Assembly (NCBI RefSeq): GCF_050948175.1
Contig: NW_027490220.1
Coordinates: 62,001 to 126,000 of the forward strand
DNA length: 64,000 nt
Direction: 5' to 3'
Source of the DNA: Xylocopa sonorina
Lineage: Eukaryota; Arthropoda; Insecta; Hymenoptera; Apidae
In this document: in pieces, positions 13,436 to 28,261 of the stretch
How positions within the stretch are numbered: position 1 is the stretch's first letter
How the letters are laid out: each line of letters opens with the position of its first letter
Made by a program: the position numbers and the translations under genes
Notes under the pieces: model-generated
The model's input: only the letters and a program-made list of their open reading frames with translations
The model's database searches: none
What the model was told of the DNA's origin: nothing

Positions 13436-16400
13436 CTACCGTAGCAATAGAATTCTAATGCTTCTTAAAACGCGATATCGCATCTCATTTCTATATTTCA
13501 TGGTAAGATATAATATGATTTGCGAAGTGTTATGTATTCCTCGTCTACACTTCAAATGAATGTAAATGAGACACTTCCTTGCAAGGAAATAGCGATTGCA
13601 GATGTCTACGTATCGTAGCAATAGAGTTCTTATGATTCTTAAAACGCGATATCGCATCTCATTTCTATGTTTCATGGTAAGATATAATATGATTTGCGAA
13701 GTGTTATGTATTCCTCGTCTACACTTCAATTGAATGTAAATGAGACACTTCCTTGCAAGGAAATAGCGTTTGCAGATGTCTACGTATCGTAGCAATAGAG
13801 TTCTTATGATTCTCAAAACGCGATATCGCATCTCATTTCTATGTTTCATGGTAAGATATAATATGATTTGCGAAGTGTTATGTATTCCTCGACTACACTT
13901 CAAATGAATGTAAATGCGACACTTCCTTGCAAGGAAATAGCGTTTGCAGATGTCTACGTATCGTAGCAATAGAGTTCTTATGATTTTTAAAACGCGATAT
14001 CGCATCTCATTTCTATGTTTCATGGTAAGATATAATATGGTTTGCGAAGTATCATGTATTCCTCGTCTACACTTCAAATGAATGTAAATGCGACACTTCC
14101 TTACAAGGAATGAGCGTTTGCAAACGTCTACCTACCGTAGCAATAGAATTCTAATGCTTCTTAAAACGCGATATCGCATCTCATTTCTATATTTCATGGT
14201 AAGATATAATATGATTTGCGAAGTGTTATGTATTCCTCGTCTACACTTCAAATGAATGTAAATGAGACACTTCCTTGCAAGGAAATAGCGTTTGCAGATG
14301 TCTACGTATCGTAGCTATAGAGTTCTAATGCTTTTTAAAACGCGATATCGCATCTCATTTCTATGTTTCATGGTAAGATATAATATGATTTGCGAAGTGT
14401 TATGTATTCCTCGACTACACTTCAAATGAATGTAAATGCGACACTTCCTTGCAAGGAAATAGCGTTTGCAGATGTCTACGTATCGTAGCAATAGAGTTCT
14501 TATGATTTTTAAAACGCGATATCGCATCTCATTTCTATGTTTCATGGTAAGATATAATATGATTTGCGAAGTTTCATGTATTCCTCGTCTACACTTCAAA
14601 TGAATGTAAATGCGACACTTCCTTACAAGGAATGAGCGTTTGCAAACGTCTACCTACCGTAGCAATAGAATTCTAATGCTTCTTAAAACGCGATATCGCA
14701 TCTCATTTCTATGTTTCATGGTAAGATATAATATGATTTGCGAAGTGTTATGTATTCCTCGTCTACACTTCAAATGAATGTAAATGCGACTCTTCCTTGC
14801 AAGGAAATAGCGTTTGCAGATGTCTACGTATCGTAGCAATAGAGTTCTTATTATTTTTAAAACGCGATATCGCATCTCATTTCTATGTTTCATGGTAAGA
14901 TATAATATGATTTGCGAAGTTTCATGTATTCCTCGTCTACACTTCAAATGAATGTAAATGCGACACTTCCTTACAAGGAATGAGCGTTTGCAAACGTCTA
15001 CCTACCGTAGCAATAGAATTCTAATGCTTCTTAAAACGCGATATCGCATCTCATTTCTATATTTCATGGTAAGATATAATATGATTTGCGAAGTGTTATG
15101 TATTCCTCGTCTACACTTCAAATGAATGTAAATGAGACACTTCCTTGCAAGGAAATAGCGATTGCAGATGTCTACGTATCGTAGCAATAGAGTTCTTATG
15201 ATTCTTAAAACGCGATATCGCATCTCATTTCTATGTTTCATGGTAAGATATAATATGATTTGCGAAGTGTTATGTATTCCTCGTCTACACTTCAATTGAA
15301 TGTAAATGAGACACTTCCTTGCAAGGAAATAGCGTTTGCAGATGTCTACGTATCGTAGCAATAGAGTTCTTATGATTCTCAAAACGCGATATCGCATCTC
15401 ATTTCTATGTTTCATGGTAAGATATAATATGATTTGCGAAGTGTTATGTATTCCTCGACTACACTTCAAATGAATGTAAATGCGACACTTCCTTGCAAGG
15501 AAATAGCGTTTGCAGATGTCTACGTATCGTAGCAATAGAGTTCTTATGATTTTTAAAACGCGATATCGCATCTCATTTCTATGTTTCATGGTAAGATATA
15601 ATATGGTTTGCGAAGTTTCATGTATTCCTCGTCTACACTTCAAATGAATGTAAATGCGACACTTCCTTACAAGGAATGAGCGTTTGCAAACGTCTACCTA
15701 CCGTAGCAATAGAATTCTAATGCTTCTTAAAACGCGATATCGCATCTCATTTCTATATTTCATGGTAAGATATAATATGATTTGCGAAGTGTTATGTATT
15801 CCTCGTCTACACTTCAAATGAATGTAAATGAGACACTTCCTTGCAAGGAAATAGCGTTTGCAGATGTCTACGTATCGTAGCTATAGAGTTCTAATGCTTT
15901 TTAAAACGCGATATCGCATCTCATTTCTATGTTTCATGGTAAGATATAATATGATTTGCGAAGTGTTATGTATTCCTCGACTACACTTCAAATGAATGTA
16001 AATGCGACACTTCCTTGCAAGGAAATAGCGTTTGCAGATGTCTACGTATCGTAGCAATAGAGTTCTTATGATTTTTAAAACGCGATATCGCATCTCATTT
16101 CTATGTTTCATGGTAAGATATAATATGATTTGCGAAGTTTCATGTATTCCTCGTCTACACTTCAAATGAATGTAAATGCGACACTTCCTTACAAGGAATG
16201 AGCGTTTGCAAACGTCTACCTACCGTAGCAATAGAATTCTAATGCTTCTTAAAACGCGATATCGCATCTCATTTCTATGTTTCATGGTAAGATATAATAT
16301 GATTTGCGAAGTGTTATGTATTCCTCGTCTACACTTCAAATGAATGTAAATGCGACTCTTCCTTGCAAGGAAATAGCGTTTGCAGATGTCTACGTATCGT

Positions 16401-16567
16401 AGCAATAGAGTTCTTATTATTTTTAAAACGCGATATCGCATCTCATTTCTATGTTTCATGGTAAGATATAATATGATTTGCGAAGTTTCATGTATTCCTC
16501 GTCTACACTTCAAATGAATGTAAATGCGACACTTCCTTACAAGGAATGAGCGTTTGCAAACGTCTAC
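13436..16567 (-). repeat. Higher-order repeat, 9 monomers (1566 bp), two copies
   Basis: The segments 13436-15001 and 15002-16567 have the same order of monomer variants at an offset of 1566 bp. Private markers recur at this spacing: agcgattgcagatg (13592, 15158), atatggtttgcg (14036, 15602) and gcgactcttcc (14788, 16354). A shorter relative follows, with the same large block beginning again at 16568 and at 17786 (1218 bp or seven monomers later), so unit length changes along the array. Confidence 0.85.
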
Positions 16568-19500
16568 CTACCGTAGCAATAGAATTCTAATGCTTCTTAA
16601 AACGCGATATCGCATCTCATTTCTATATTTCATGGTAAGATATAATATGATTTGCGAAGTGTTATGTATTCCTCGTCTACACTTCAAATGAATGTAAATG
16701 AGACACTTCCTTGCAAGGAAATAGCGTTTGCAGATGTCTACGTATCGTAGCAATAGAGTTCTTATGATTCTTAAAACGCGATATCGCATCTCATTTCTAT
16801 GTTTCATGGTAAGATATAATATGATTTGCGAAGTGTTATGTATTCCTCGTCTACACTTCAATTGAATGTAAATGAGACACTTCCTTGCAAGGAAATAGCG
16901 TTTGCAGATGTCTACGTATCGTAGCAATAGAGTTCTTATGATTCTCAAAACGCGATATCGCATCTCATTTCTATGTTTCATGGTAAGATATAATATGATT
17001 TGCGAAGTGTTATGTATTCCTCGACTACACTTCAAATGAATGTAAATGCGACACTTCCTTGCAAGGAAATAGCGTTTGCAGATGTCTACGTATCGTAGCA
17101 ATAGAGTTCTTATGATTTTTAAAACGCGATATCGCATCTCATTTCTATGTTTCATGGTAAGATATAATATGATTTGCGAAGTTTCATGTATTCCTCGTCT
17201 ACACTTCAAATGAATGTAAATGCGACACTTCCTTACAAGGAATGAGCGTTTGCAAACGTCTACCTACCGTAGCAATAGAATTCTAATGCTTCTTAAAACG
17301 CGATATCGCATCTCATTTCTATATTTCATGGTAAGATATAATATGATTTGCGAAGTGTTATGTATTCCTCGTCTACACTTCAAATGAATGTAAATGAGAC
17401 ACTTCCTTGCAAGGAAATAGCGTTTGCAGATGTCTACGTATCGTAGCTATAGAGTTCTAATGCTTTTTAAAACGCGATATCGCATCTCATTTCTATGTTT
17501 CATGGTAAGATATAATATGATTTGCGAAGTGTTATGTATTCCTCGTCTACACTTCAAATGAATGTAAATGCGACACTTCCTTGCAAGGAAATAGCGTTTG
17601 CAGATGTCTACGTATCGTAGCAATAGAGTTCTTATTATTTTTAAAACGCGATATCGCATCTCATTTCTATGTTTCATGGTAAGATATAATATGATTTGCG
17701 AAGTTTCATGTATTCCTCGTCTACACTTCAAATGAATGTGAATGCGACACTTCCTTACAAGGAATGAGCGTTTGCAAACGTCTACCTACCGTAGCAATAG
17801 AATTCTAATGCTTCTTAAAACGCGATATCGCATCTCATTTCTATATTTCATGGTAAGATATAATATGATTTGCGAAGTGTTATGTATTCCTCGTCTACAC
17901 TTCAAATGAATGTAAATGAGACACTTCCTTGCAAGGAAATAGCGTTTGCAGATGTCTACGTATCGTAGCAATAGAGTTCTTATGATTCTTAAAACGCGAT
18001 ATCGCATCTCATTTCTATGTTTCATGGTAAGATATAATATGATTTGCGAAGTGTTATGTATTCCTCGTCTACACTTCAATTGAATGTAAATGAGACACTT
18101 CCTTGCAAGGAAATAGCGTTTGCAGATGTCTACGTATCGTAGCAATAGAGTTCTTATGATTCTCAAAACGCGATATCGCATCTCATTTCTATGTTTCATG
18201 GTAAGATATAATATGATTTGCGAAGTGTTATGTATTCCTCGACTACACTTCAAATGAATGTAAATGCGACACTTCCTTGCAAGGAAATAGCGTTTGCAGA
18301 TGTCTACGTATCGTAGCAATAGAGTTCTTATGATTTTTAAAACGCGATATCGCATCTCATTTCTATGTTTCATGGTAAGATATAATATGATTTGCGAAGT
18401 TTCATGTATTCCTCGTCTACACTTCAAATGAATGTAAATGCGACACTTCCTTACAAGGAAATAGCGTTTGCAGATGTCTACCTATCGTAGCAATAGAGTT
18501 CTAATGCTTCCTGAAACGCGATATCGCATCTCATTTCTATGTTTCATGGTAAGATATAATATGATTTGCGAAGTGTCATGTATTCCTCGTCTACACTTCA
18601 AATGAATGTAAATGCGACACTTCCTTGCAAGGAAATAGCGTTTGCAAATGTCTACCTATCGTAGCAATAGTGTTCTAATGCTTCTTAAAACGCGATATCG
18701 CATCTCAGTTCTATGTTTCATGGTAAGATATAATATGATTTACGAAGTGTTATGTTTTCCTCGTCTACACTTCAAATGAATGTAAATGAGACACTTCCTT
18801 GCAAGGAAATAGCGTTTGCAGATGTCTACGTATCGTAGCAATAGAGTTCTTATGATTTTTAAAACGCGATATCGCATCTCATTTCTATGTTTCATGGTAA
18901 GATATAATATGAATTGCGAAGTGTCATGTATACCTCGTCTACACTTCAAATGAATGTAAATGCGACACTTCCTTGCAAGGAAATAGCGTTTGCGAATGTC
19001 TATTTATCGTAACAATAGTGTTCTAATGCTTCTTAAAACGCGATATCGAATCTCATTTCTATGTTTCATGGTAAGATATAATATGATTTGCGAAGTGTTA
19101 TGCATTCCTCGTCTACGATTCAAATGAATGTAAATGCGACACTTCCTTGCAAGGAAATAGCGTTTGCAGATGTCTACGTATCGTAGCAATAGAGTTCTAA
19201 TGCTTTTTAAAACGCGATATCGCATCTCATTTCTATGTTTCATGGTAAGATATAATATGATTTGCGAAGTGTTATGTATTCGTCGTCTACACTTCAAATG
19301 AATGTAAATGCGACACTTCCTTGCAAGGAAATAGCGTTTGCAGATGTCTACGTATCGTAGCAATAGGGTTCTTATGATTTTTAAAACGCGATATCGCATC
19401 TCATTTCTATGTTTCATGGTAAGATATAATATGATTTGCGAAGTTTCATGTATTCCTCGTCTACACTTCAAATGAATGTAAATGCGACACTTCCTTACAA

Positions 19501-22500
19501 GGAATGAGCGTTTGCAAACGTCTACCTACCGTAGCAATAGAATTCTAATGCTTCTTAAAACGCGATATCGCATCTCATTTCTATATTTCATGGTAAGATA
19601 TAATATGATTTGCGAAGTGTTATGTTTTCCTCGTCTACACTTCAAATGAATGTAAATGCGACACTTCCTTGTAAGGAAATAGCGTTTGCAGATGTCTACC
19701 TATCGTAGCAATAGAGTTCTAATGCTTCCTGAAACGCGATATCGCATCTCAGTTCTATGTTTCATGGTAAGATATAATATGATTTGCGAAGTGTTATGTT
19801 TTCCTCGTCTACACTTCAAATGAATGTAAATGCGACACTTCCTTGTAAGGAAATAGCGTTTGCAGATGTCTACCTATCGTAGCAATAGAGTTCTAATGCT
19901 TCCTGAAACGCGATATCGCATCTCATTTCTATGTTTCATGGTAAGATATAATATGATTTGCGAAGTGTCATGTATTCCTCGTCTACACTTCAAATGAATG
20001 TAAATGCGACACTTCCTTGCAAGGAAATAGCGTTTGCAAATGTCTACCTATCGTAGCAATAGTGCTCTAATGCTTCTTAAAACGCGATATCGCATCTCAG
20101 TTCTATGTTTCATGGTAAGATATAATATGATTTACGAAGTGTTATGTTTTCCTCGTCTACACTTCAAATGAATGTAAATGAGACACTTCCTTGCAAGGAA
20201 ATAGCGTTTGCAGATGTCTACCTATCATAGCAATAGAGTTCTAATGCTTCCTGAAACGCGATATCGCATCTCATTTCTATGTTTCATTGTAAGATATAAT
20301 ATGATTTGCGAAGTGTCATGTATTCCTCGTCTACACTTCAAATGAATGTAAATGCGACGCTTCCTTGCAAGGAAATAGCGTTTGCAGATGTCTACGTATC
20401 GAAGCAATAGAGTTCAAATGCTTCTTAAAACGAGATATTGCATCTCATATCTATGTTTCATGATAAGATATAATATTCATTGCGAAGTGTTATGCATTCC
20501 TCGTCTACGATTCAAATGAATGTAAATGCGACACTTCCTCGCTAGGAAATAGCGTTTGCAGATGTCTACGTATCGTAGCAATAGAGTTCTTATGATTCTT
20601 AAAACGCGATATCGCATCTCATTTCTATGTTTCATGGTAAGATATAATATGATTTGCGAAGTGTTATGTATTCCTCGTCTACACTTCAAATGAATGTAAA
20701 TGCGACACTTCCTTGCAAGGAAATAGCGTTTGCAAATGTCTACCTATCGTAGCAATAGTGTTCTAATGCTTCTTAAAACGCGATACCGCATCTCAGTTCT
20801 ATGTTTCATGGTAAGATATAATATGATTTGCGAAGTGTTATGTTTTCCTCGTCTACACTTCAAATGAATGTAAATGCTACACTTCCTTGTAAGGAAATAG
20901 CGTTTGCAGATGTCTACCTATCGTAGCAATAGAGTTCTAATGCTTCCTGAAACGCGATATCGCATCTCATTTCTATGTTTCATGGTAAGATATAATATGA
21001 TTTGCGAAGTGTCATGTATTCCTCGTCTACACTTCAAATGAATGAAAATGCCATACTTCCTCGCTAGGAAATAGCGTTTGCAGATGTCTACGTATCGTAG
21101 CAATAGATTTCCAATGCTTCTTAAAACGCGATATCGCATCTCATTTCTATGTTTCATGGTAAGATATAATATGATTTGCGAAGTGTCATGTATTCCTCGC
21201 CTACACTTCAAATGAATGAAAATGCCATACTTCCCTGATAGGAAATAGCGTCTGCAGATGTCCAGGTATCGTAGCAATGGAGTTCTAATGCTTCTTAAAA
21301 CGCGATATCGCATCTCATTTCTATGTTTCATGGTAAGATATAATATGATTTGCGAAGTGTTATGTATTCTTCGTCTACACTTCAAATGTATGTAAATGCG
21401 ACACACCCTTGCAAGGAAATAGCGTTTGCAAATGTCTACCTATCGTCGCAATAGTGTTCTAATGCTCCTTAAAACGCGATATCGCATCTCAGTTCTATGT
21501 TTCATGGTAAGATATAATATGATTTGCGAAGTGTTATGTTTTCCTCGTCTACACTTCAAATGAATGTAAATGCGACACTTCCTTGTAAGGAAATAGCGTT
21601 TATAGATGTCTACCTATCGTAGCAATAGAGTTCTAATGCTTCTTAAAACGCGATATCGCATCTCATTTCTATGTTTCATGGTAAGATATAATATTCATTG
21701 CGAAGTGTTATGCATTCCTCGTCTACACTTCAAATGCATGTAAATGCGAAACTTCCATGCAAGGAAATAGCGTTTGCAGATGTCTACGTATCGTAGCAAT
21801 AGAGTTCTTATGATTCTTAAAACGCGATATCGCATCTCATTTCTATGTTTCATGGTAAGATATAATATGATTTGCGAAGTGTTATGTATTCCTCGTCTAC
21901 ACTTCAATTGAATGTAAATGAGACACTTCCTTGCAAGGAAATAGCGTTTGCAGATGTCTACGTATCGTAGCAATAGAGTTCTTATGATTCTCAAAACGCG
22001 ATATCGCATCTCATTTCTATGTTTCATGGTAAGATATAATATGATTTGCGAAGTGTTATGTATTCCTCGACTACACTTCAAATGAATGTAAATGCGACAC
22101 TTCCTTGCAAGGAAATAGCGTTTGCAGATGTCTACGTATCGTAGCAATAGAGTTCTTATGATTTTTAAAACGCGATATCGCATCTCATTTCTATGTTTCA
22201 TGGTAAGATATAATATGATTTGCGAAGTTTCATGTATTCCTCGTCTACACTTCAAATGAATGTAAATGCGACACTTCCTTACAAGGAATGAGCGTTTGCA
22301 AACGTCTACCTACCGTAGCAATAGAATTCTAATGCTTCTTAAAATGCGATATCGCATCTCATTTCTATATTTCATGGTAAGATATAATATGATTTGCGAA
22401 GTGTTATGTATTCCTCGTCTACACTTCAAATGAATGTAAATGAGACACTTCCTTGCAAGGAAATAGCGTTTGCAAATGTCTACCTATCGTAGCAATAGTG

Positions 22501-23379
22501 TTCTTATGATTCTTAAAACGCGATATCGCATCTCATTTCTATGTTTCATGGTAAGATATAATATGATTTGCGAAGTGTTATGTTTTCCTCGTCTACACTT
22601 CAAATGAATGTAAATGCGACACTTCCTTGTAAGGAAATAGCGTTTGCAGATGTCTACCTATCGTAGCAATAGAGTTCTAATGCTTCCTGAAACGCGATAT
22701 CGCATCTCAGTTCTATGTTTCATGGTAAGATATAATATGATTTGCGAAGTGTTATGTTTTCCTCGTCTACACTTCAAATGAATGTAAATGCGACACTTCC
22801 TTGTAAGGAAATAGCGTTTGCAGATGTCTACCTATCGTAGCAATAGAGTTCTAATGCTTCCTGAAACGCGATATCGCATCTCATTTCTATGTTTCATGGT
22901 AAGATATAATATGATTTGCGAAGTGTCATGTATTCCTCGTCTACACTTCAAATGAATGTAAATGCGACACTTCCTTGCAAGGAAATAGCGTTTGCAAATG
23001 TCTACCTATCGTAGCAATAGTGTTCTAATGCTTCTTAAAACGCGATATCGCATCTCAGTTCTATGTTTCATGGTAAGATATAATATGATTTGCGAAGTGT
23101 TATGTATTCCTCGACTACACTTCAAATGAATGTAAATGCGACACTTCCTTGCAAGGAAATAGCGTTTGCAGATGTCTACGTATCGTAGGAATAGCTTTCT
23201 AATGCTTCTTAAAACGCTATATTGCATCTCATTTCAATGTTTCATGGTAAGATATAATATGATTTGCGAAGTGTTATGTATTCCTCGCCTACACTTCAAA
23301 TGAATATGAATGCGACACTTCCTTGCAAGGAACTAGCGTTTGCGAATGTCTACGTATCGTAGCAGTAGATTTCCAATGC

Positions 23380-24995
23380 TTCTTAAAACGCGATATCGCA
23401 TCTCATTTCCATGTTTCATGGTAAGATATAATATGATTTGCGATGTGTCATGTATTCCTCGTCTACACTTCAAATGAATGAAAATGCCATACTTCCTCGC
23501 TAGGAAATAGCGTTTGCAGATGTCTACGTATCGTAGCAATAGATTTCCAATGCTTCTTAAAACGCGATATCGCATCTCATTTCTATGTTTCATGGTAAGA
23601 TATAATATGATTTGCGAAGTGTCATGTATTCCTCGCCTACACTTCAAATGAATGAAAATGCCATACTTCCCTGATAGGAAATAGCGTCTGCAGATGTCCA
23701 GGTATCGTAGCAATGGAGTTCTAATGCATCTTAAAACGCGATATCGCATCTCATTTCTATGTTTCATGGTAAGATCTAATATGATTTGCGAAGTGTTATG
23801 TATTCTTCGTCTACACTTCAAATGTATGTAAATGCGACACACCCTTGCAAGGAAATAGCGTTTGCAAATGTCTACCTATCGTCGCAATAGTGTTCTAATG
23901 CTCCTTAAAACGCGATATCGCATCTCAGTTCTATGTTTCATGGTAAGATATAATATGATTTGCGAAGTGTTATGTTTTCCTCGTCTACACTTCAAATGAA
24001 TGTAAATGCGACACTTCCTTGTAAGGAAATAGCGTTTATAGATGTCTACCTATCGTAGCAATAGTATTCTAATGCTTCTTAAAACGCGATATCGCATCTC
24101 ATTTCTATGTTTCATGGTAAGATATAATATGATTTGCGAAGTGTTACGTTTTCCTCGTCTACACTTCAAATGGATGTAAATGCGACACTTCCTTGTAAGG
24201 ATATAGCGTTTGCAGATGTCTACCTATCGTAGCAATAGAGTTCTAATGCTTCTTAAAACTCGATATCGCATCTCATTTCTATGTTTCATGGTAAGATATA
24301 ATATGATTTGCGAAGTGTTATGTTTTCCTCGTCTACACTTCAAATGAATGTAAATGCGACACTTCCTTGTAAGGAAATAGCGTTTGCAGATGTCTACCTA
24401 TCGTAGCAATAGAGTTCTAATGCTTCTTAAAACGCGATATCGCATCTCATTTCTATGTTTCATGGTAAGATATAATATTCATTGCGAAGTGTTATGCATT
24501 CCTCGTCTACACTTCAAATGCATGTAAATGCGAAACTTCCATGCAAGGAAATAGCGTTTGCAGATGTCTACGTATCGTAGCAATAGAGTTCTTATGATTC
24601 TTAAAACGCGATATCGCATCTCATTTCTATGTTTCATGGTAAGATATAATATGATTTGCGAAGTGTCATGTATTCCTCGCCTACACTTCAAGTGAATGAA
24701 AATGCCATACTTCCCTGATAGGAAATAGCGTCTGCAGATGTCCAGGTATCGTAGCAATAGAGTTCTAATGCTTCTTAAAACGCGATATCGCATCTCATTT
24801 CTATGTTTCATGGTAAGATATAATATGATTTGCGAAGTGTTATGTATTCTTCGTCTACACTTCAAATGTATGTAAATGCGACACTCCCTTGCATGGAAAT
24901 AGCGTTTGCAAATGTCTACCTATCGTCGCAATAGTGTTCTAATGCTCCTTAAAACGCGATATCGCATCTCAGTTCTATGTTTCATGGTAAGATAT
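23380..24995 (-). repeat. Long-range satellite duplication, copy 1 (partner 32950-34565)
   Basis: This stretch shares a long series of private variants with about 32950-34565 at an offset of 9570 bp, exactly 55 monomers. Markers include gatttgcgatgtgtcatg, the aaaatgccatacttcctcgc form, gcagatgtccagg, gtgttacgttttcc, aaatggatgtaaatg and aaggatatagcg. The exact multiple of 174 fits unequal exchange or amplification inside the array. Confidence 0.8.
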
Positions 24996-27900
24996 AATAT
25001 GATTTGCGAAGTTTCATGTATTCCTCGTCTACACTTCAAATGAATGTAAATGCGACACTTCCTTACAAGGAATGAGCGTTTGCAAACGTCTACCTACCGT
25101 AGCAATAGAATTCTAATGCTTCTTAAAACGCGATATCGCATCTCATTTCTATATTTCATGGTAAGATATAATATGATTTGCGAAGTGTTACGTATTCCTC
25201 GACTACACTTCAAATGAATGTAAATGCGACACTTCCTTACAAGGAATGAGCGTTTGCAAACGTCTACCTACCGTAGCAATAGAATTCTAATGCTTCTTAA
25301 AACGCGATATCGCATCTCATTTCTATATTTCATGGTAAGATATAATATGATTTGCGAAGTGTTATGTATTCCTCGTCTACACTTCAAATGAATGTAAATG
25401 AGACACTTCCTTGCAAGGAAATAGCGTTTGCAGATGTCTACGTATCGTAGCAATAGAGTTCTTATGATTCTTAAAACGCGATATCGCATCTCATTTCTAT
25501 GTTTCATGGTAAGATATAATATGATTTGCGAAGTGTTATGTATTCCTCGTCTACACTTCAATTGAATGTAAATGAGACACTTCCTTGCAAGGAAATAGCG
25601 TTTGCAGATGTCTACGTATCGTAGCAATAGAGTTCTTATGATTCTCAAAACGCGATATCGCATCTCATTTCTATGTTTCATGGTAAGATATAATATGATT
25701 TGCGAAGTGTTATGTATTCCTCGACTACACTTCAAATGAATGTAAATGCGACACTTCCTTGCAAGGAAATAGCGTTTGCAGATGTCTACGTATCGTAGCA
25801 ATAGAGTTCTTATGATTTTTAAAACGCGATATCGCATCTCATTTCTATGTTTCATGGTAAGATATAATATGATTTGCGAAGTTTCATGTATTCCTCGTCT
25901 ACACTTCAAATGAATGTAAATGCGACACTTCCTTACAAGGAATGAGCGTTTGCAAACGTCTACCTACCGTAGCAATAGAATTCTAATGCTTCTTAAAATG
26001 CGATATCGCATCTCATTTCTATATTTCATGGTAAGATATAATATGATTTGCGAAGTGTTATGTATTCCTCGTCTACACTTCAAATGAATGTAAATGAGAC
26101 ACTTCCTTGCAAGGAAATAGCGTTTGCAAATGTCTACCTATCGTAGCAATAGTGTTCTTATGATTCTTAAAACGCGATATCGCATCTCATTTCTATGTTT
26201 CATGGTAAGATATAATATGATTTGCGAAGTGTTATGTTTTCCTCGTCTACACTTCAAATGAATGTAAGTGCGACACTTCCTTGTAAGGAAATAGCGTTTG
26301 CAGATGTCTACCTATCGTAGCAATAGAGTTCTAATGCTTCCTGAAACGCGATATCGCATCTCAGTTCTATGTTTCATGGTAAGATATAATATGATTTGCG
26401 AAGTGTTATGTTTTCCTCGTCTACACTTCAAATGAATGTAAATGCGACACTTCCTTGTAAGGAAATAGCGTTTGCAGATGTCTACCTATCGTAGCAATAG
26501 AGTTTTAATGCTTCCTGAAACGCGATATCGCATCTCATTTCTATGTTTCATGGTAAGATATAATATGATTTGCGAAGTGTCATGTATTCCTCGTCTACAC
26601 TTCAAATGAATGTAAATGCGACACTTCCTTGCAAGGAAATAGCGTTTGCAAATGTCTACCTATCGTAGCAATAGTGTTCTAATGCTTCTTAAAACGCGAT
26701 ATCGCATCTCAGTTCTATGTTTCATGGTAAGATATAATATGATTTGCGAAGTGTTATGTATTCCTCGACTACACTTCAAATGAATGTAAATGCGACACTT
26801 CCTTGCAAGGAAATAGCGTTTGCAGATGTCTACGTATCGTAGCAATAGAGTTCTTATGATTTTTAAAACGCGATATCGCATCTCATTTCTATGTTTCATG
26901 GTAAGATATAATATGATTTGCGAAGTTTCATGTATTCCTCGTCTACACTTCAAATGAATGTAAATGCGACACTTCCTTACAAGGAATGAGCGTTTGCAAA
27001 CGTCTACCTACCGTAGCAATAGAATTCTAATGCTTCTTAAAATGCGATATCGCATCTCATTTCTATATTTCATGGTAAGATATAATATGATTTGCGAAGT
27101 GTTATGTATTCCTCGTCTACACTTCAAATGAATGTAAATGAGACACTTCCTTGCAAGGAAATAGCGTTTGCAAATGTCTACCTATCGTAGCAATAGTGTT
27201 CTTATGATTCTTAAAACGCGATATCGCATCTCATTTCTATGTTTCATGGTAAGATATAATATGATTTGCGAAGTGTTATGTTTTCCTCGTCTACACTTCA
27301 AATGAATGTAAATGCGACACTTCCTTGTAAGGAAATAGCGTTTGCAGATGTCTACCTATCGTAGCAATAGAGTTCTAATGCTTCCTGAAACGCGATATCG
27401 CATCTCAGTTCTATGTTTCATGGTAAGATATAATATGATTTGCGAAGTGTTATGTTTTCCTCGTCTACACTTCAAATGTATGTAAATGCGACACTTCCTT
27501 GTAAGGAAATAGCGTTTGCAGATGTCTACCTATCGTAGCAATAGAGTTCTAATGCTTCCTGAAACGCGATATCGCATCTCATTTCTATGTTTCATGGTAA
27601 GATATAATATGATTTGCGAAGTGTCATGTATTCCTCGTCTACACTTCAAATGAATGTAAATGCGACACTTCCTTGCAAGGAAATAGCGTTTGCAAATGTC
27701 TACCTATCGTAGCAATAGTGTTCTAATGCTTCTTAAAACGCGATATCGCATCTCAGTTCTATGTTTCATGGTAAGATATAATATGATTTACGAAGTGTTA
27801 TGTTTTCCTCGTCTACACTTCAAATGAATGTAAATGAGACACTTCCTTGCAAGGAAATAGCGTTTGCAGATGTCTACGTATCGTAGCAATAGAGTTCTTA

Positions 27901-28261
27901 TGATTTTTAAAACGCGATATCGCATCTCATTTCTATGTTTCATGGTAAGATATAATATGAATTGCGAAGTGTCATGTATACCTCGTCTACACTTCAAATG
28001 AATGTAAATGCGACACTTCCTTGCAAGGAAATAGCGTTTGCGAATGTCTATTTATCGTAACAATAGTGTTCTAATGCTTCTTAAAACGCGATATCGAATC
28101 TCATTTCTATGTTTCATGGTAAGATATAATATGATTTGCGAAGTGTTATGCATTCCTCGTCTACGATTCAAATGAATGTAAATGCGACACTTCCTTGCAA
28201 GGAAATAGCGTTTGCAGATGTCTACGTATCGTAGCAATAGAGTTCTAATGCTTTTTAAAAC